Shown here piece after piece: positions 1 to 5,186 of a stretch of DNA of 5,186 nt. The stretch's first letter is position 1. Each line of letters begins with the position of its first letter. This stretch comes from Pseudomonadota bacterium (lineage in GTDB: Bacteria > Pseudomonadota > Alphaproteobacteria > Rhizobiales > Rhizobiaceae). Both the position numbers and the translations under genes were made by a program. The stretch is taken from assembly GCA_023387715.1 (NCBI GenBank), contig JAEWHQ010000158.1, forward strand, positions 1-5,186, read 5' to 3'. Under the pieces are notes generated by a model. It saw only the letters and a list, made by a program, of their open reading frames with translations, made no database searches and was not told where the DNA came from.

Positions 1-90
1 GCTGTACGTCCATAATCTTTGAGCGTGCGTCAGATTGATAAAATCTGATGTCCTGCTTGGATATGAGACAGATTGTTTCTTTCAATGGCT
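1..90. other. Left edge with no supportable gene
   Basis: All three forward frames meet a stop within the first 38 bases (13-15, 20-22, 36-38), so at most a few C-terminal codons of an upstream gene could be present. On the reverse strand a CAT at 10-12 could be the start of a gene running off the left edge, but four codons and no clear ribosome binding site are not enough to call it. The only structure seen is the palindrome at 30-48, listed separately. Confidence 0.5.
30..48. promoter_or_regulatory. Perfect 7-bp inverted repeat, possible operator or small hairpin
   Basis: TCAGATT (30-36) and AATCTGA (42-48) are exact reverse complements around the 5-base spacer GATAA. The outer bases 27-29 and 49-51 can extend the pairing weakly through one C-G and two G-T pairs. 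The total length of 19 bases with dyad symmetry suits a dimeric regulator's binding site. No T run follows, so it is not a classical terminator. No regulator gene is in view, and a chance palindrome cannot be excluded. Confidence 0.3.
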
Positions 91-121
91 AAAAAAAGCC
101 GCTCTTCGGAGCGGCTTTTTT
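91..121. terminator. Bidirectional rho-independent terminator
   Basis: A 7-bp GC-rich stem GCCGCTC (98-104) / GAGCGGC (109-115) closes a TTCG tetraloop. It is flanked by seven A on the left (91-97) and six T on the right (116-121). The A and T runs also pair and lengthen the stem, and they allow termination of transcripts from either side. It probably ends a transcript from a gene left of the window and insulates the transporter gene that follows. This is the strongest terminator in the window. Confidence 0.9.
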
Positions 122-200
122 ATTGGCGGTAATCACAGACAAGACATTGAATAGTTTTACTAATCAAATGCAGCATCCTCCAAAGGTTTAAAACGCTGCT

Positions 201-231
201 CTTGCTGTCGGGGCGCAACTGTGGCTATAGA
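201..231 (+). promoter_or_regulatory. Candidate sigma-70 type promoter for the EamA transporter gene
   Basis: A -35-like CTTGCT (201-206) or TTGCTG (202-207) lies about 18 bp before a -10-like CTATAG (225-230) or TATAGA (226-231). The match is partial, but the CTTG core and CTATA-type -10 resemble alphaproteobacterial housekeeping promoters. Transcription would start near 237-239, at the left arm of the hairpin at 237-261. The site lies between the terminator at 91-121 and the gene at 292. No better candidate was seen in bases 122-291. Confidence 0.3.
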
Positions 232-236
232 TTGTA

Positions 237-268
237 GGCTGAATACAACCCGTATTCAGCCAGTTTTT
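237..268 (+). terminator. 10-bp perfect hairpin followed by a T run in the transporter leader
   Basis: GGCTGAATAC (237-246) and GTATTCAGCC (252-261) pair perfectly around the loop AACCC, followed by AG and five T (264-268). The form is that of an intrinsic terminator, but it sits only 23 bp before the start codon of the gene at 292. It could end read-through or a short RNA from upstream, act as an attenuator, protect the 5' end of the mRNA, or be a palindromic operator. The hairpin is seen directly; its role is inference. Confidence 0.6.
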
Positions 269-291
269 CAGCAGTTTTCAGGTTTTGTACG

Positions 292-1188
292 ATGTCGCGC
301 CTTCAGGCTAATTTGCTTCTTTTGCTCGCCGGTATGATTTGGGGAATGGGTTTTGTTGCTCAATCCACTGCCATGACAAGTATCGGGCCGTTTATGTTTA
401 TTGCGGTGCGATCACTGATTGCCAGTTTTACAATATTACCATTGGCGATAGCCGAAGGTGGCAAGGCGCGTCTGACTTTAAACCGTCGTGATTATCTGTT
501 TTTTGCTGCCATCGGACTGGTTCTTTTCACAGGACTTGCCGCCCAACAAATCGGCCTGCAAACAACCTCTGTAACTAATGCCGGCTTTTTAACCGGCCTT
601 TATCTGATTTTGGTGCCTGTGCTGGGCGTTTTGATTTTTCGGGCATGGCCGCATGGGATCATCTGGCCATGCTCCTTGGCTGCCTTGGCAGGCATTTATC
701 TGTTGTCGGGTGGTGAGCTAAGCGCTCTTAAACAAGGCGACTGGCTGGTAATGTTTGGTGCGTTTTTCTGGGCATTGCAGGTTTTACTGATCGGACAAGC
801 AAACCGCACCGGTCGGCCGGTTACATTAAGCCTTGTGCAATTTGCAACCTGTGCGGTGATCGGCTTTATCTTTGCATTCACTTTGGGCGAAGTCGATTGG
901 TCAGCCGTTGCGGTCACATGGAAAGAACTGCTGTTTACCGGCGTTTTCTCATCCGGTGCGGCTTTCACATTACAGGCCATCGGGCAGCGTTATACTACGC
1001 CGCCGCAGGCCGCTATTTTTCTGTCGTCAGAAGCTTTGTTTGCCGCGCTTTTCGGAGCAATTTTCTTAAGCGAACGCCTGTCTTTTGTCGGGCTCATTGG
1101 ATGTGCATTGATTTTCATCTCAATGCTGGCCGTTGAAATTATCCCGATGCTGACCGCAAAAAAGCCTCAAGCTGTGGCTACGCTTTAA
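292..1188 (+). CDS. DMT superfamily transporter with two EamA domains
   Basis: A 298-residue inner-membrane protein of the drug/metabolite transporter superfamily. It is built from two tandem EamA repeats (about residues 6-138 and 148-285), each predicted to hold five membrane helices. Family hallmarks are the N-terminal LLLAGMIWGMGFVAQ (10-24), the stretch ending the first repeat (FTGLAAQQIGLQTT, then NAGFLTGLYLILVPV around 97-110), and the second-repeat segment PPQAAIFLSSEALFAALFG (237-255) followed by LSERLS. The length matches the usual 290-310 residues. Members export or exchange small metabolites, but the substrate cannot be read from sequence. The ATG at 292 fits family N-termini. Its ribosome binding site is weak (CAGG at 279-282). 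The gene has its own leader with a candidate promoter and hairpin. Its 3' end overlaps the oppositely oriented DUF486 gene by 11 bp. Confidence 0.93.
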   Translation: MSRLQANLLLLLAGMIWGMGFVAQSTAMTSIGPFMFIAVRSLIASFTILPLAIAEGGKARLTLNRRDYLFFAAIGLVLFTGLAAQQIGLQTTSVTNAGFLTGLYLILVPVLGVLIFRAWPHGIIWPCSLAALAGIYLLSGGELSALKQGDWLVMFGAFFWALQVLLIGQANRTGRPVTLSLVQFATCAVIGFIFAFTLGEVDWSAVAVTWKELLFTGVFSSGAAFTLQAIGQRYTTPPQAAIFLSSEALFAALFGAIFLSERLSFVGLIGCALIFISMLAVEIIPMLTAKKPQAVATL

Positions 1189-1528
1189 AGATAAAAGACG
1201 CACCAAGAGCAATCAGGGCAAATCCGATCAGGTAGTTCCAGCTAAATGCTTCTTTCAGATAGAAAACTGAAAACAGCGCGAAGATGATGAGGGTAATGAC
1301 TTCCTGAATTGTTTTCAGCTGGGCGGTTGTGTAAACAGCTGAGCCGATCCGGTTTGCCGGAACAGCCAGACAATATTCGGCAAGCGCAATGCCCCAGCTG
1401 AGAAAAATGACTGTAATCAGCGAGGCTTGCGGAAATTTTAAATGTCCGTACCAGGCTGTGGTCATAAATACATTGGACATGATGAGCAGAATAATGGGAA
1501 GAATTGCCGGAGAGATTAAAAACGCCAT
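1178..1528 (-). CDS. DMT family protein of the DUF486 type (four-helix membrane protein)
   Basis: A 116-residue hydrophobic protein with four predicted membrane helices (about residues 7-25, 36-54, 70-89 and 97-114). It matches my memory of the DUF486/DMT family (Pfam PF04342): SNVFMTTAWYGHLKF (18-32), ALAEYCLAVPANRIG (48-62), LKTIQEVITLIIF (71-83) and SVFYLKEAFSWNYLIGFAL (87-105). Such small proteins resemble half-size transporters and may dimerise; function and substrate are unknown. The ATG at 1526-1528 was chosen because the family starts just before the first helix. A longer frame to 1618 would add 30 residues that read through the lipoprotein signal region on the other strand. Only a weak GGGA (1538-1541) precedes the start. 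The stop overlaps the end of the EamA gene, and the start is 28 bp from the divergent lipoprotein start. Confidence 0.85.
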   Translation of the reverse strand: MAFLISPAILPIILLIMSNVFMTTAWYGHLKFPQASLITVIFLSWGIALAEYCLAVPANRIGSAVYTTAQLKTIQEVITLIIFALFSVFYLKEAFSWNYLIGFALIALGASFIFKA

Positions 1529-1556
1529 TTCAGTAGATCCCGAAGAAACGCCAAAT

Positions 1557-1802
1557 TTGACAAGACAGATTTTGATATATGGTGGAATGCTGGCAGGTTT
1601 GATGCTTGTGGGCTGCACACAACATAATACAGCGGCGGATTTGGTGGCTCCGATGCCGCCTGCAACGGTACGTGCTTATGATACTGTGCCCAATCATCAT
1701 GTGGTTGCGGCAGCGGAGCCTGCTATTCTTGGTCTGGCCGAGGAGCAGGATATTGAAAGCCTGAGGCTCGCTCGCTGCCAGACGAATAAGATATGTAAAT
1801 AA
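1557..1802 (+). CDS. Small putative lipoprotein, function unknown, likely TTG start
   Basis: From TTG at 1557 the frame gives 81 residues that begin with a compact lipoprotein signal peptide: basic start MTRQ, a hydrophobic stretch, and the lipobox LVGC with the lipidated cysteine at position 20. The mature part (about 61 residues) holds a Pro/Ala-rich segment, NHHVVAAAEP (46-55), an acidic LAEEQDIESL helix-like stretch (60-69), and two further cysteines (74 and 80) near the C-terminus that could form a disulfide. A purine-rich GAAGAAA (1542-1548) is 8 bases before TTG. In-frame ATG codons at 1479, 1482 and 1494 would put 21-26 extra residues ahead of the signal peptide and overlap the DUF486 gene, so they are less likely. 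I do not recognise the family. The lipobox and the stop just before a junction stem-loop argue that it is real; its start is uncertain. Confidence 0.6.
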   Translation: MTRQILIYGGMLAGLMLVGCTQHNTAADLVAPMPPATVRAYDTVPNHHVVAAAEPAILGLAEEQDIESLRLARCQTNKICK

Positions 1803-1809
1803 TCACACG

Positions 1810-1835
1810 GCGCAGGGCATAAAAGCCCTATGCGC
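1810..1835. terminator. Stem-loop at the junction of two convergent genes
   Basis: GCGCA (1810-1814) pairs with TGCGC (1831-1835), and GGGC (1815-1818) pairs with GCCC (1825-1828), around the loop ATAAAA with a two-base bulge (TA, 1829-1830). It lies between the lipoprotein stop (1800-1802) and the last codons of the thioesterase gene, whose stop (1828-1830) is inside the right arm. It has no strong T run on either side, so termination may be weak or rho-dependent. Its placement suggests a shared 3' end structure for both messages. Confidence 0.45.
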
Positions 1836-2226
1836 TGATGGTTTCTTCTGCGATCGGAGTTGGTTTGCCGTTTGCATCAAGGGCAACCATGACAAATTCG
1901 CCGTGGGTGACAAGATCCATCTGCTGGGACAAATAACGCTGTGCCCAGGTTTCCACTTTCAAGGTGATCGATGTGCGGCCAACTTTAGTAATGTCGGTAT
2001 AGATGCATAATGTGTCGCCGACCTTCACCGGTTTGGCAAAGGACATTTCACGCACCGCAGCAGTCACTACACGACCGCCGGCACGTTCTGCTGCGCGGAT
2101 ACCACAGGATAAATCCATCTGTGCCATAACCCAGCCGCCGAAAATATCCCCGGCCGCATTGGCATCGCATGGCATGGCCTGTGTGCGGATGGTCAATGTA
2201 CCTTTTGGTGAAGAGGTTTCAGTCAT
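1828..2226 (-). CDS. yciA: Acyl-CoA thioesterase, YciA-type hotdog fold
   Basis: A 132-residue cytoplasmic hotdog-fold enzyme that hydrolyses acyl-CoA to free fatty acid and CoA. The diagnostic block is DANAAGDIFGGWVMAQMD (21-38), nearly identical to the YciA/HI0827 motif. Asp38 aligns with the catalytic Asp44 of Haemophilus HI0827, and the GDIFGGW stretch forms the start of the central helix. Further family features are GRVVTAAVREMSFAKPVKVGD (51-71), VGRTSITLKVETWA (82-95) and the closing strand FVMVALDANGKP (111-122). Length is normal for the family, which forms multimers and accepts a broad range of acyl chains. The ATG at 2224-2226 has a good ribosome binding site, AGGAG, read from 2237 down to 2233, six bases away. 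Divergent from the SH3 gene and convergent with the lipoprotein gene, it has no pathway neighbours here, so its role is probably general CoA or acyl-CoA homeostasis. Confidence 0.93.
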   Translation of the reverse strand: MTETSSPKGTLTIRTQAMPCDANAAGDIFGGWVMAQMDLSCGIRAAERAGGRVVTAAVREMSFAKPVKVGDTLCIYTDITKVGRTSITLKVETWAQRYLSQQMDLVTHGEFVMVALDANGKPTPIAEETISA

Positions 2227-2283
2227 TTTGCACTCCTGGAAATTAAATGTTCTGATGATGGATTTAAGCCTTAATCAAAGCAA

Positions 2284-2313
2284 TTCCCACTCTTAAATTG
2301 CAGACACTATGAT
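2284..2313 (+). promoter_or_regulatory. Candidate promoter for the SH3-domain protein gene
   Basis: A -10-like TATGAT (2308-2313, five of six consensus bases) lies 18 bp after a -35-like TTCCCA (2284-2289, four of six). Transcription would begin near 2320 and give a leader of about 68 bases. It lies in the 161-bp gap between the divergent thioesterase and SH3 genes, where both promoters must sit. No convincing promoter for the thioesterase was picked out on the other strand. Confidence 0.3.
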
Positions 2314-2387
2314 AAAGTGCTGAGGCTGATGGAACGGTTGGGCATATTCGTGCGTTATCCGTTACAAGCTTAAATAGGAGCTGCCCC

Positions 2388-2948
2388 ATGAAAGTTTTTT
2401 TAAAAACTGCATTTCTTGCAGTTGGTTTACTTGCAGCCGGTGCTGCACAGGCAGCCAATGCAATTGTAACGGCTGATTTGAATGTGAGAGCAGGGCCCGG
2501 CACGAAGTATCGTACCCTTGGTGCCATTCCTAATCGTGCCCGTGTTGATGTTAGCGGGTGTACCAGTGGTTATGGCTGGTGTCAGGTGCGCTATGGCGGA
2601 CTGCACGGCTGGGCTTCATCGCGTTATTTGGCCACTCGTGTGGGCTCGTCGGGCAATTCTCAGTCGAATAATTTTTCCAATAATGCCGCAGCAATTGGTA
2701 TTCCGCTGATTGCCGGTGTGGTGATTGGTTCGGCAATTAACAGCCGCAATGATCGTTATTATCGCGATGATTATTATGGCCGTCCGCATTGGAACCGCCC
2801 GCATCGTCCAAATCGCCCGCATTGGAATCATAATCGTCCGGGACGCCCGCACTGGGATCGCCCAAACAGACCAAACCGTCCGCATTGGAATAATTCGGGT
2901 CGTCCAAAAGGCAATCATGGCCGTCCGCGCCCGCATCGCTATAATTGA
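2388..2948 (+). CDS. Secreted bacterial SH3-domain protein with RPHW-repeat cationic tail
   Basis: A 186-residue protein with four parts. Residues 1-22 are a Sec signal peptide (MKVFLKTAFL, hydrophobic core, AQA before the likely cleavage site). Residues 26-84 are a bacterial SH3 (SH3_3-like) domain: LNVRAGPGTKYRTLGAIP (31-48), then GCTSGYGWCQVRY (57-69) with Cys58 and Cys65 placed for a disulfide, then GWASSRYL (74-81). Residues 100-117 form a hydrophobic glycine-containing stretch (AIGIPLIAGVVIGSAI) that may be a membrane segment. Residues 120-186 are a low-complexity tail rich in Arg, Pro, His, Asn and Trp with four RPHW units. Such SH3 domains commonly bind cell-wall peptides, so a periplasmic or envelope role is inferred; the exact function is unknown. 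The ATG at 2388 has a strong AGGAG (2376-2380) seven bases upstream. A terminator follows, so it is probably monocistronic. Confidence 0.88.
   Translation: MKVFLKTAFLAVGLLAAGAAQAANAIVTADLNVRAGPGTKYRTLGAIPNRARVDVSGCTSGYGWCQVRYGGLHGWASSRYLATRVGSSGNSQSNNFSNNAAAIGIPLIAGVVIGSAINSRNDRYYRDDYYGRPHWNRPHRPNRPHWNHNRPGRPHWDRPNRPNRPHWNNSGRPKGNHGRPRPHRYN
2781..2888 (+). repeat. In-frame imperfect tandem repeats encoding RPHW units
   Basis: Four copies of a CGYCCGCAYTGG-type 12-base core encode RPHW at residues 132-135, 143-146, 153-156 and 164-167 of the SH3 protein. Period is 10-11 codons, with spacers rich in Arg, Pro and Asn (such as RPNRPHW, present twice). Copies differ at synonymous positions (CGT/CGC, CAT/CAC), so the repeat is partly diverged and appears held at the protein level. 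The array may change in copy number by slippage or recombination. Confidence 0.8.
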
Positions 2949-2960
2949 TTTGTACTTGGT

Positions 2961-2989
2961 TTGATCTGTTTGTTCTGGTAATGTACCGT
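2961..2989 (+). promoter_or_regulatory. Candidate uvrB promoter with a near-consensus LexA (SOS) box
   Basis: GTTC (2972-2975), seven bases, then GTAC (2983-2986) differ by one base from the alphaproteobacterial LexA site GTTC-N7-GTTC. A TTGATC (2961-2966) and a weak TACCGT (2984-2989) 17 bp apart could be the -35 and -10, with the box across the spacer where a repressor would block polymerase. The site is about 75 bp before the uvrB start. SOS control of uvrB is known in several bacteria; here it is inferred from this one imperfect match. Confidence 0.35.
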
Positions 2990-2996
2990 ATCGGCT

Positions 2997-3034
2997 AAGA
3001 GCATGAGGCGATTTTGTTTCATGCTCTTTTCTTT
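2997..3034 (+). terminator. Rho-independent terminator after the SH3 gene, in the uvrB leader
   Basis: AAGAGCATGA (2997-3006) and TCATGCTCTT (3019-3028) form a perfect 10-bp stem with a 12-base loop. The stem is followed by TTCTTT (3029-3034), giving a T-rich tail from 3027. It starts 49 bases after the SH3 stop and ends 27 bases before the uvrB ATG. The simplest reading is the end of the SH3 transcript. If the uvrB promoter lies upstream at 2961-2989, the same hairpin would sit at the very 5' end of the uvrB message. Confidence 0.75.
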
Positions 3035-3061
3035 CCTCAGCGAGATCGCCATATTAGCATC

Positions 3062-5186
3062 ATGACCTCTTCAAAAGATAAGCCACCTTTTTCACAGACC
3101 GATGCTGAAAGCAGCATTTCTGGTTTTGCCGAAGCCCCGCAGCCATCGCTGTCGGGAACACCTTTCAGTGCGTCGATTGCGGATTGGGCAAAGGAAATCA
3201 GCGATGCAGCCGAGCAGGATGCAGCTGCAAAGCCTGCAAAAAAAACAGCTAAAAAAGCGGTGAAGAAGGCCGATAGTGCTAAGGTGAACGCAGCGCGTAC
3301 ATCGCGTGGAACTTCTATTGGAACCGCTGCCACGGCTAAAGAGCGGGCTGCTGCTGGTCTTAATCCGGTTTCTGGCCTTGATGTGGCGCTTGAAGATGCG
3401 GATAAAGTTTCGTCGTCCGGTGCGACAGCCACTGTGCAAGCGCTGTCCGACTTGATTGAATCCGGGAATCCGCTTTTTAAAAATGGTGAGTTGTGGACAC
3501 CGCACCGTCCTGTCAGGCCAGCAAAGTCTGAAGGCGGACGAGTAATCACACTGGAAACTGAGTTTACGCCATCCGGTGATCAGCCGACTGCGATCAAAGA
3601 TCTGGTTGAGGGCTTGCAAGATGGCGAGCGAACACAAGTTCTGCTTGGTGTGACAGGTTCTGGTAAAACTTTCACTATGGCGCAGGTGATCCAGCAGACA
3701 CAGCGTCCGGCCTTGATTTTAGCGCCGAACAAAACATTGGCTGCTCAGCTTTATGGTGAGTTTAAAAGCTTCTTCCCTAATAATGCGGTCGAATATTTCG
3801 TCTCTTATTATGATTATTATCAGCCGGAAGCCTATGTACCGCGCTCTGATACTTTTATCGAGAAAGAATCATCAATCAACGAGCAGATCGACCGGATGCG
3901 TCACTCGGCGACCCGCTCACTACTGGAGCGCGATGATTGTATTATCGTAGCATCTGTTTCCTGTATTTACGGTATTGGTTCGGTTGAAACCTATACTGCG
4001 ATGACCTTTGAAATGAAGATTGGTGACAGGCTTGATCAACGCCAGTTGCTCGCCGATCTGGTAGCGCAGCAATATAAGCGTCAGGACATTAATTTCGTCC
4101 GCGGTTCTTTCCGTGTACGGGGTGATACGATTGAAATTTTCCCCGCTCACTTGGAAGATAGTGCCTGGCGCATTTCCATGTTTGGCGATGAGATTGAAAC
4201 CATTACCGAATTTGACCCGTTAACAGGGCAGAAAACAGGTAATCTGCAATCGGTCAAGATTTATGCGAATTCGCACTATGTTACACCCCGTCCGACGCTT
4301 AATCAGGCGATCAAGTCGATCAAAGCAGAATTACGTGATCGCTTGGAAGAGCTGACAAGGGCAGGGCGTTTGCTGGAAGCGCAGCGTCTTGAGCAGCGCA
4401 CGACATTTGATGTGGAGATGCTGGAAGCGACAGGCTCTTGTGCCGGTATTGAAAACTATTCGCGTTATCTGACGGGGCGTAAACCGGGTGAGCCGCCGCC
4501 GACATTGTTTGAGTATATCCCTGACAATGCCCTTGTTTTCCTTGATGAAAGCCATGTGACCATTCCGCAGATCGGGGGTATGTATCGCGGTGACTTTAGA
4601 CGTAAAGCAACATTGGCCGAATATGGTTTCCGTTTGCCGTCTTGTCTTGATAACCGTCCGTTGAGATTTGAAGAATGGGACGCAATGCGTCCGCAAACTG
4701 TGGCTGTTTCAGCAACGCCCGGTAAGTGGGAAATGGAAGAGGCCGGTGGTGTCTTTGCTGAGCAGGTTATTCGTCCGACCGGTCTGATTGACCCGCCGGT
4801 CGAGGTTCGTCCGGCAAAAAGTCAGGTTGATGATGTGCTGGGCGAAATTCGGGCCACAGCACAGCAAGGTTATCGCACATTGGTGACAGTGCTCACTAAG
4901 CGTATGGCGGAAGACCTGACCGAATATCTGCACGAGCAGGGCGTGCGGGTGCGTTATATGCACTCCGATATTGATACGTTAGAACGCATCGAAATCATCC
5001 GTGATTTGCGTCTTGGCGCTTTTGATGTGCTGATCGGTATTAACTTGCTGCGTGAAGGTCTGGATATTCCGGAATGTGGCTTTGTGGCTATTCTGGATGC
5101 CGATAAGGAAGGTTTCCTGCGTTCTGAAACGTCACTTGTGCAGACAATCGGTCGTGCGGCGCGTAACGTCGACGGCAAGGTTATTC
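3062..5186 (+). CDS. uvrB: UvrB, excinuclease ABC subunit B, with long N-terminal extension (3' end cut by the window)
   Basis: UvrB is the damage-verifying helicase-like subunit of nucleotide excision repair. It receives DNA from UvrA and recruits UvrC for incision. The frame runs from ATG 3062 to the window edge: 708 codons visible and no stop. Residues 1 to about 160 are an extension absent from E. coli UvrB, with a Lys/Ala tract at 54-74. The conserved core begins at [12 protein letters not shown] (164 onward). Walker A GVTGSGKT is at 196-203 (Lys202 = E. coli Lys45), the DNA-clamping beta-hairpin [12 protein letters not shown] at 249-260, the DESH box at 495-498 with IGGMYRGD after it, SATPG before the second helicase domain, and QTIGRAARN near the edge. 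By E. coli numbering it stops near residue 551, so the end of the helicase domain and the UvrC-binding UVR motif lie beyond. An in-frame stop at 2996-2998 limits the start. The ribosome binding site is weak. Confidence 0.97.
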   Translation, partial: MTSSKDKPPFSQTDAESSISGFAEAPQPSLSGTPFSASIADWAKEISDAAEQDAAAKPAKKTAKKAVKKADSAKVNAARTSRGTSIGTAATAKERAAAGLNPVSGLDVALEDADKVSSSGATATVQALSDLIESGNPLFKNGELWTPHRPVRPAKSEGGRVITLETEFTPSGDQPTAIKDLVEGLQDGERTQVLLGVTGSGKTFTMAQVIQQTQRPALILAPNKTLAAQLYGEFKSFFPNNAVEYFVSYYDYYQPEAYVPRSDTFIEKESSINEQIDRMRHSATRSLLERDDCIIVASVSCIYGIGSVETYTAMTFEMKIGDRLDQRQLLADLVAQQYKRQDINFVRGSFRVRGDTIEIFPAHLEDSAWRISMFGDEIETITEFDPLTGQKTGNLQSVKIYANSHYVTPRPTLNQAIKSIKAELRDRLEELTRAGRLLEAQRLEQRTTFDVEMLEATGSCAGIENYSRYLTGRKPGEPPPTLFEYIPDNALVFLDESHVTIPQIGGMYRGDFRRKATLAEYGFRLPSCLDNRPLRFEEWDAMRPQTVAVSATPGKWEMEEAGGVFAEQVIRPTGLIDPPVEVRPAKSQVDDVLGEIRATAQQGYRTLVTVLTKRMAEDLTEYLHEQGVRVRYMHSDIDTLERIEIIRDLRLGAFDVLIGINLLREGLDIPECGFVAILDADKEGFLRSETSLVQTIGRAARNVDGKVI

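Noticed and set aside
1..12. Possible reverse-strand ATG (CAT at 10-12) of a gene leaving the left edge
   Set aside because: Four codons and no clear ribosome binding site are not enough to call a gene.
85..134. A short open frame starting ATGGCTAAAAAAAGC across the terminator
   Set aside because: It is only 16 codons, lies exactly on the terminator stem, and has no ribosome binding site. Its content is explained by the hairpin and A/T runs.
696..980. Reverse-strand open frame inside the EamA gene
   Set aside because: It is antisense to a well-supported transporter, has no recognisable domain, and its composition is that of a shadow frame.
1389..1556. A 56-residue N-terminal extension of the lipoprotein frame
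   Set aside because: It is antisense to conserved DUF486 coding sequence and would bury the lipoprotein signal peptide far from the N-terminus.
1529..1618. A longer N-terminus (30 extra residues) for the DUF486 protein
   Set aside because: The family starts just before the first helix at the internal Met encoded at 1528. The extra part is the antisense of the lipoprotein start and signal region.
2781..2888. CRISPR-like short repeats
   Set aside because: Repeats are in frame, imperfect, about 30-33 bases in period with similar spacers, and encode the RPHW protein repeat. There are no unique spacers or cas genes.
2616..2936. Reverse-strand open frame through the RPHW repeat region
   Set aside because: It has an artificial Arg/Met/Ile-rich repetitive composition that mirrors the coding-strand repeat, and no start signal or homology is recognised.
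3037..3637. Two long reverse-strand open frames opposite the UvrB N-terminal extension (3037-3549 and 3092-3637)
   Set aside because: The forward frame runs on without a stop into unmistakable UvrB core and has the expected start. The antisense products are Ala/Ser- or Cys/Arg-rich with no recognised family.

Overview
The window looks like a chromosomal segment from an alphaproteobacterium, most likely of the order Rhizobiales (Hyphomicrobiales). This rests on the style of the proteins: a UvrB with a long Ala/Lys-rich N-terminal extension, an SH3-domain secreted protein with an Arg/Pro/His/Trp tail, and a possible GTTC-N7-GTTC-type LexA box. Base composition is close to 50% G+C by eye, lower than typical Brucella or Rhizobium and higher than Bartonella. 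A moderate-GC relative of the Brucella group is an inference, not a demonstrated assignment. No mobile element, CRISPR array, tRNA or rRNA was seen.

Layout: bases 1-291 hold no supportable gene. They contain a small perfect palindrome, a strong bidirectional intrinsic terminator (91-121), a weak candidate promoter, and a 10-bp hairpin followed by a T run just before the first gene. A DMT/EamA-type ten-helix transporter (292-1188, +) meets tail to tail, with an 11-bp overlap, a four-helix DMT-superfamily DUF486 membrane protein (1178-1528, -). A small putative lipoprotein (about 1557-1802, +) diverges from the DUF486 gene across only 28 bp and probably starts at TTG. It converges on a YciA-type acyl-CoA thioesterase gene (1828-2226, -), with a stem-loop at the junction. 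Diverging from the thioesterase is a secreted SH3-domain protein (2388-2948, +) whose tail carries four RPHW repeats, followed by an intrinsic terminator (2997-3034). The last gene is uvrB (3062 to beyond the window, +), cut off inside its second helicase domain.

The genes do not form one pathway. Each looks like its own transcription unit: orientations alternate +, -, +, -, +, +, and hairpins separate several of them. The part with recognised physiology is uvrB (nucleotide excision repair), with a candidate LexA site upstream. The two DMT proteins, the lipoprotein and the SH3 protein are envelope-associated, with substrates or partners unknown. I did not find a convincing new multi-gene system. 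The most interesting points are the H1-like UvrB extension, the RPHW-repeat tail, the near-consensus LexA box, and hairpins placed at or near the predicted 5' ends of two transcripts.
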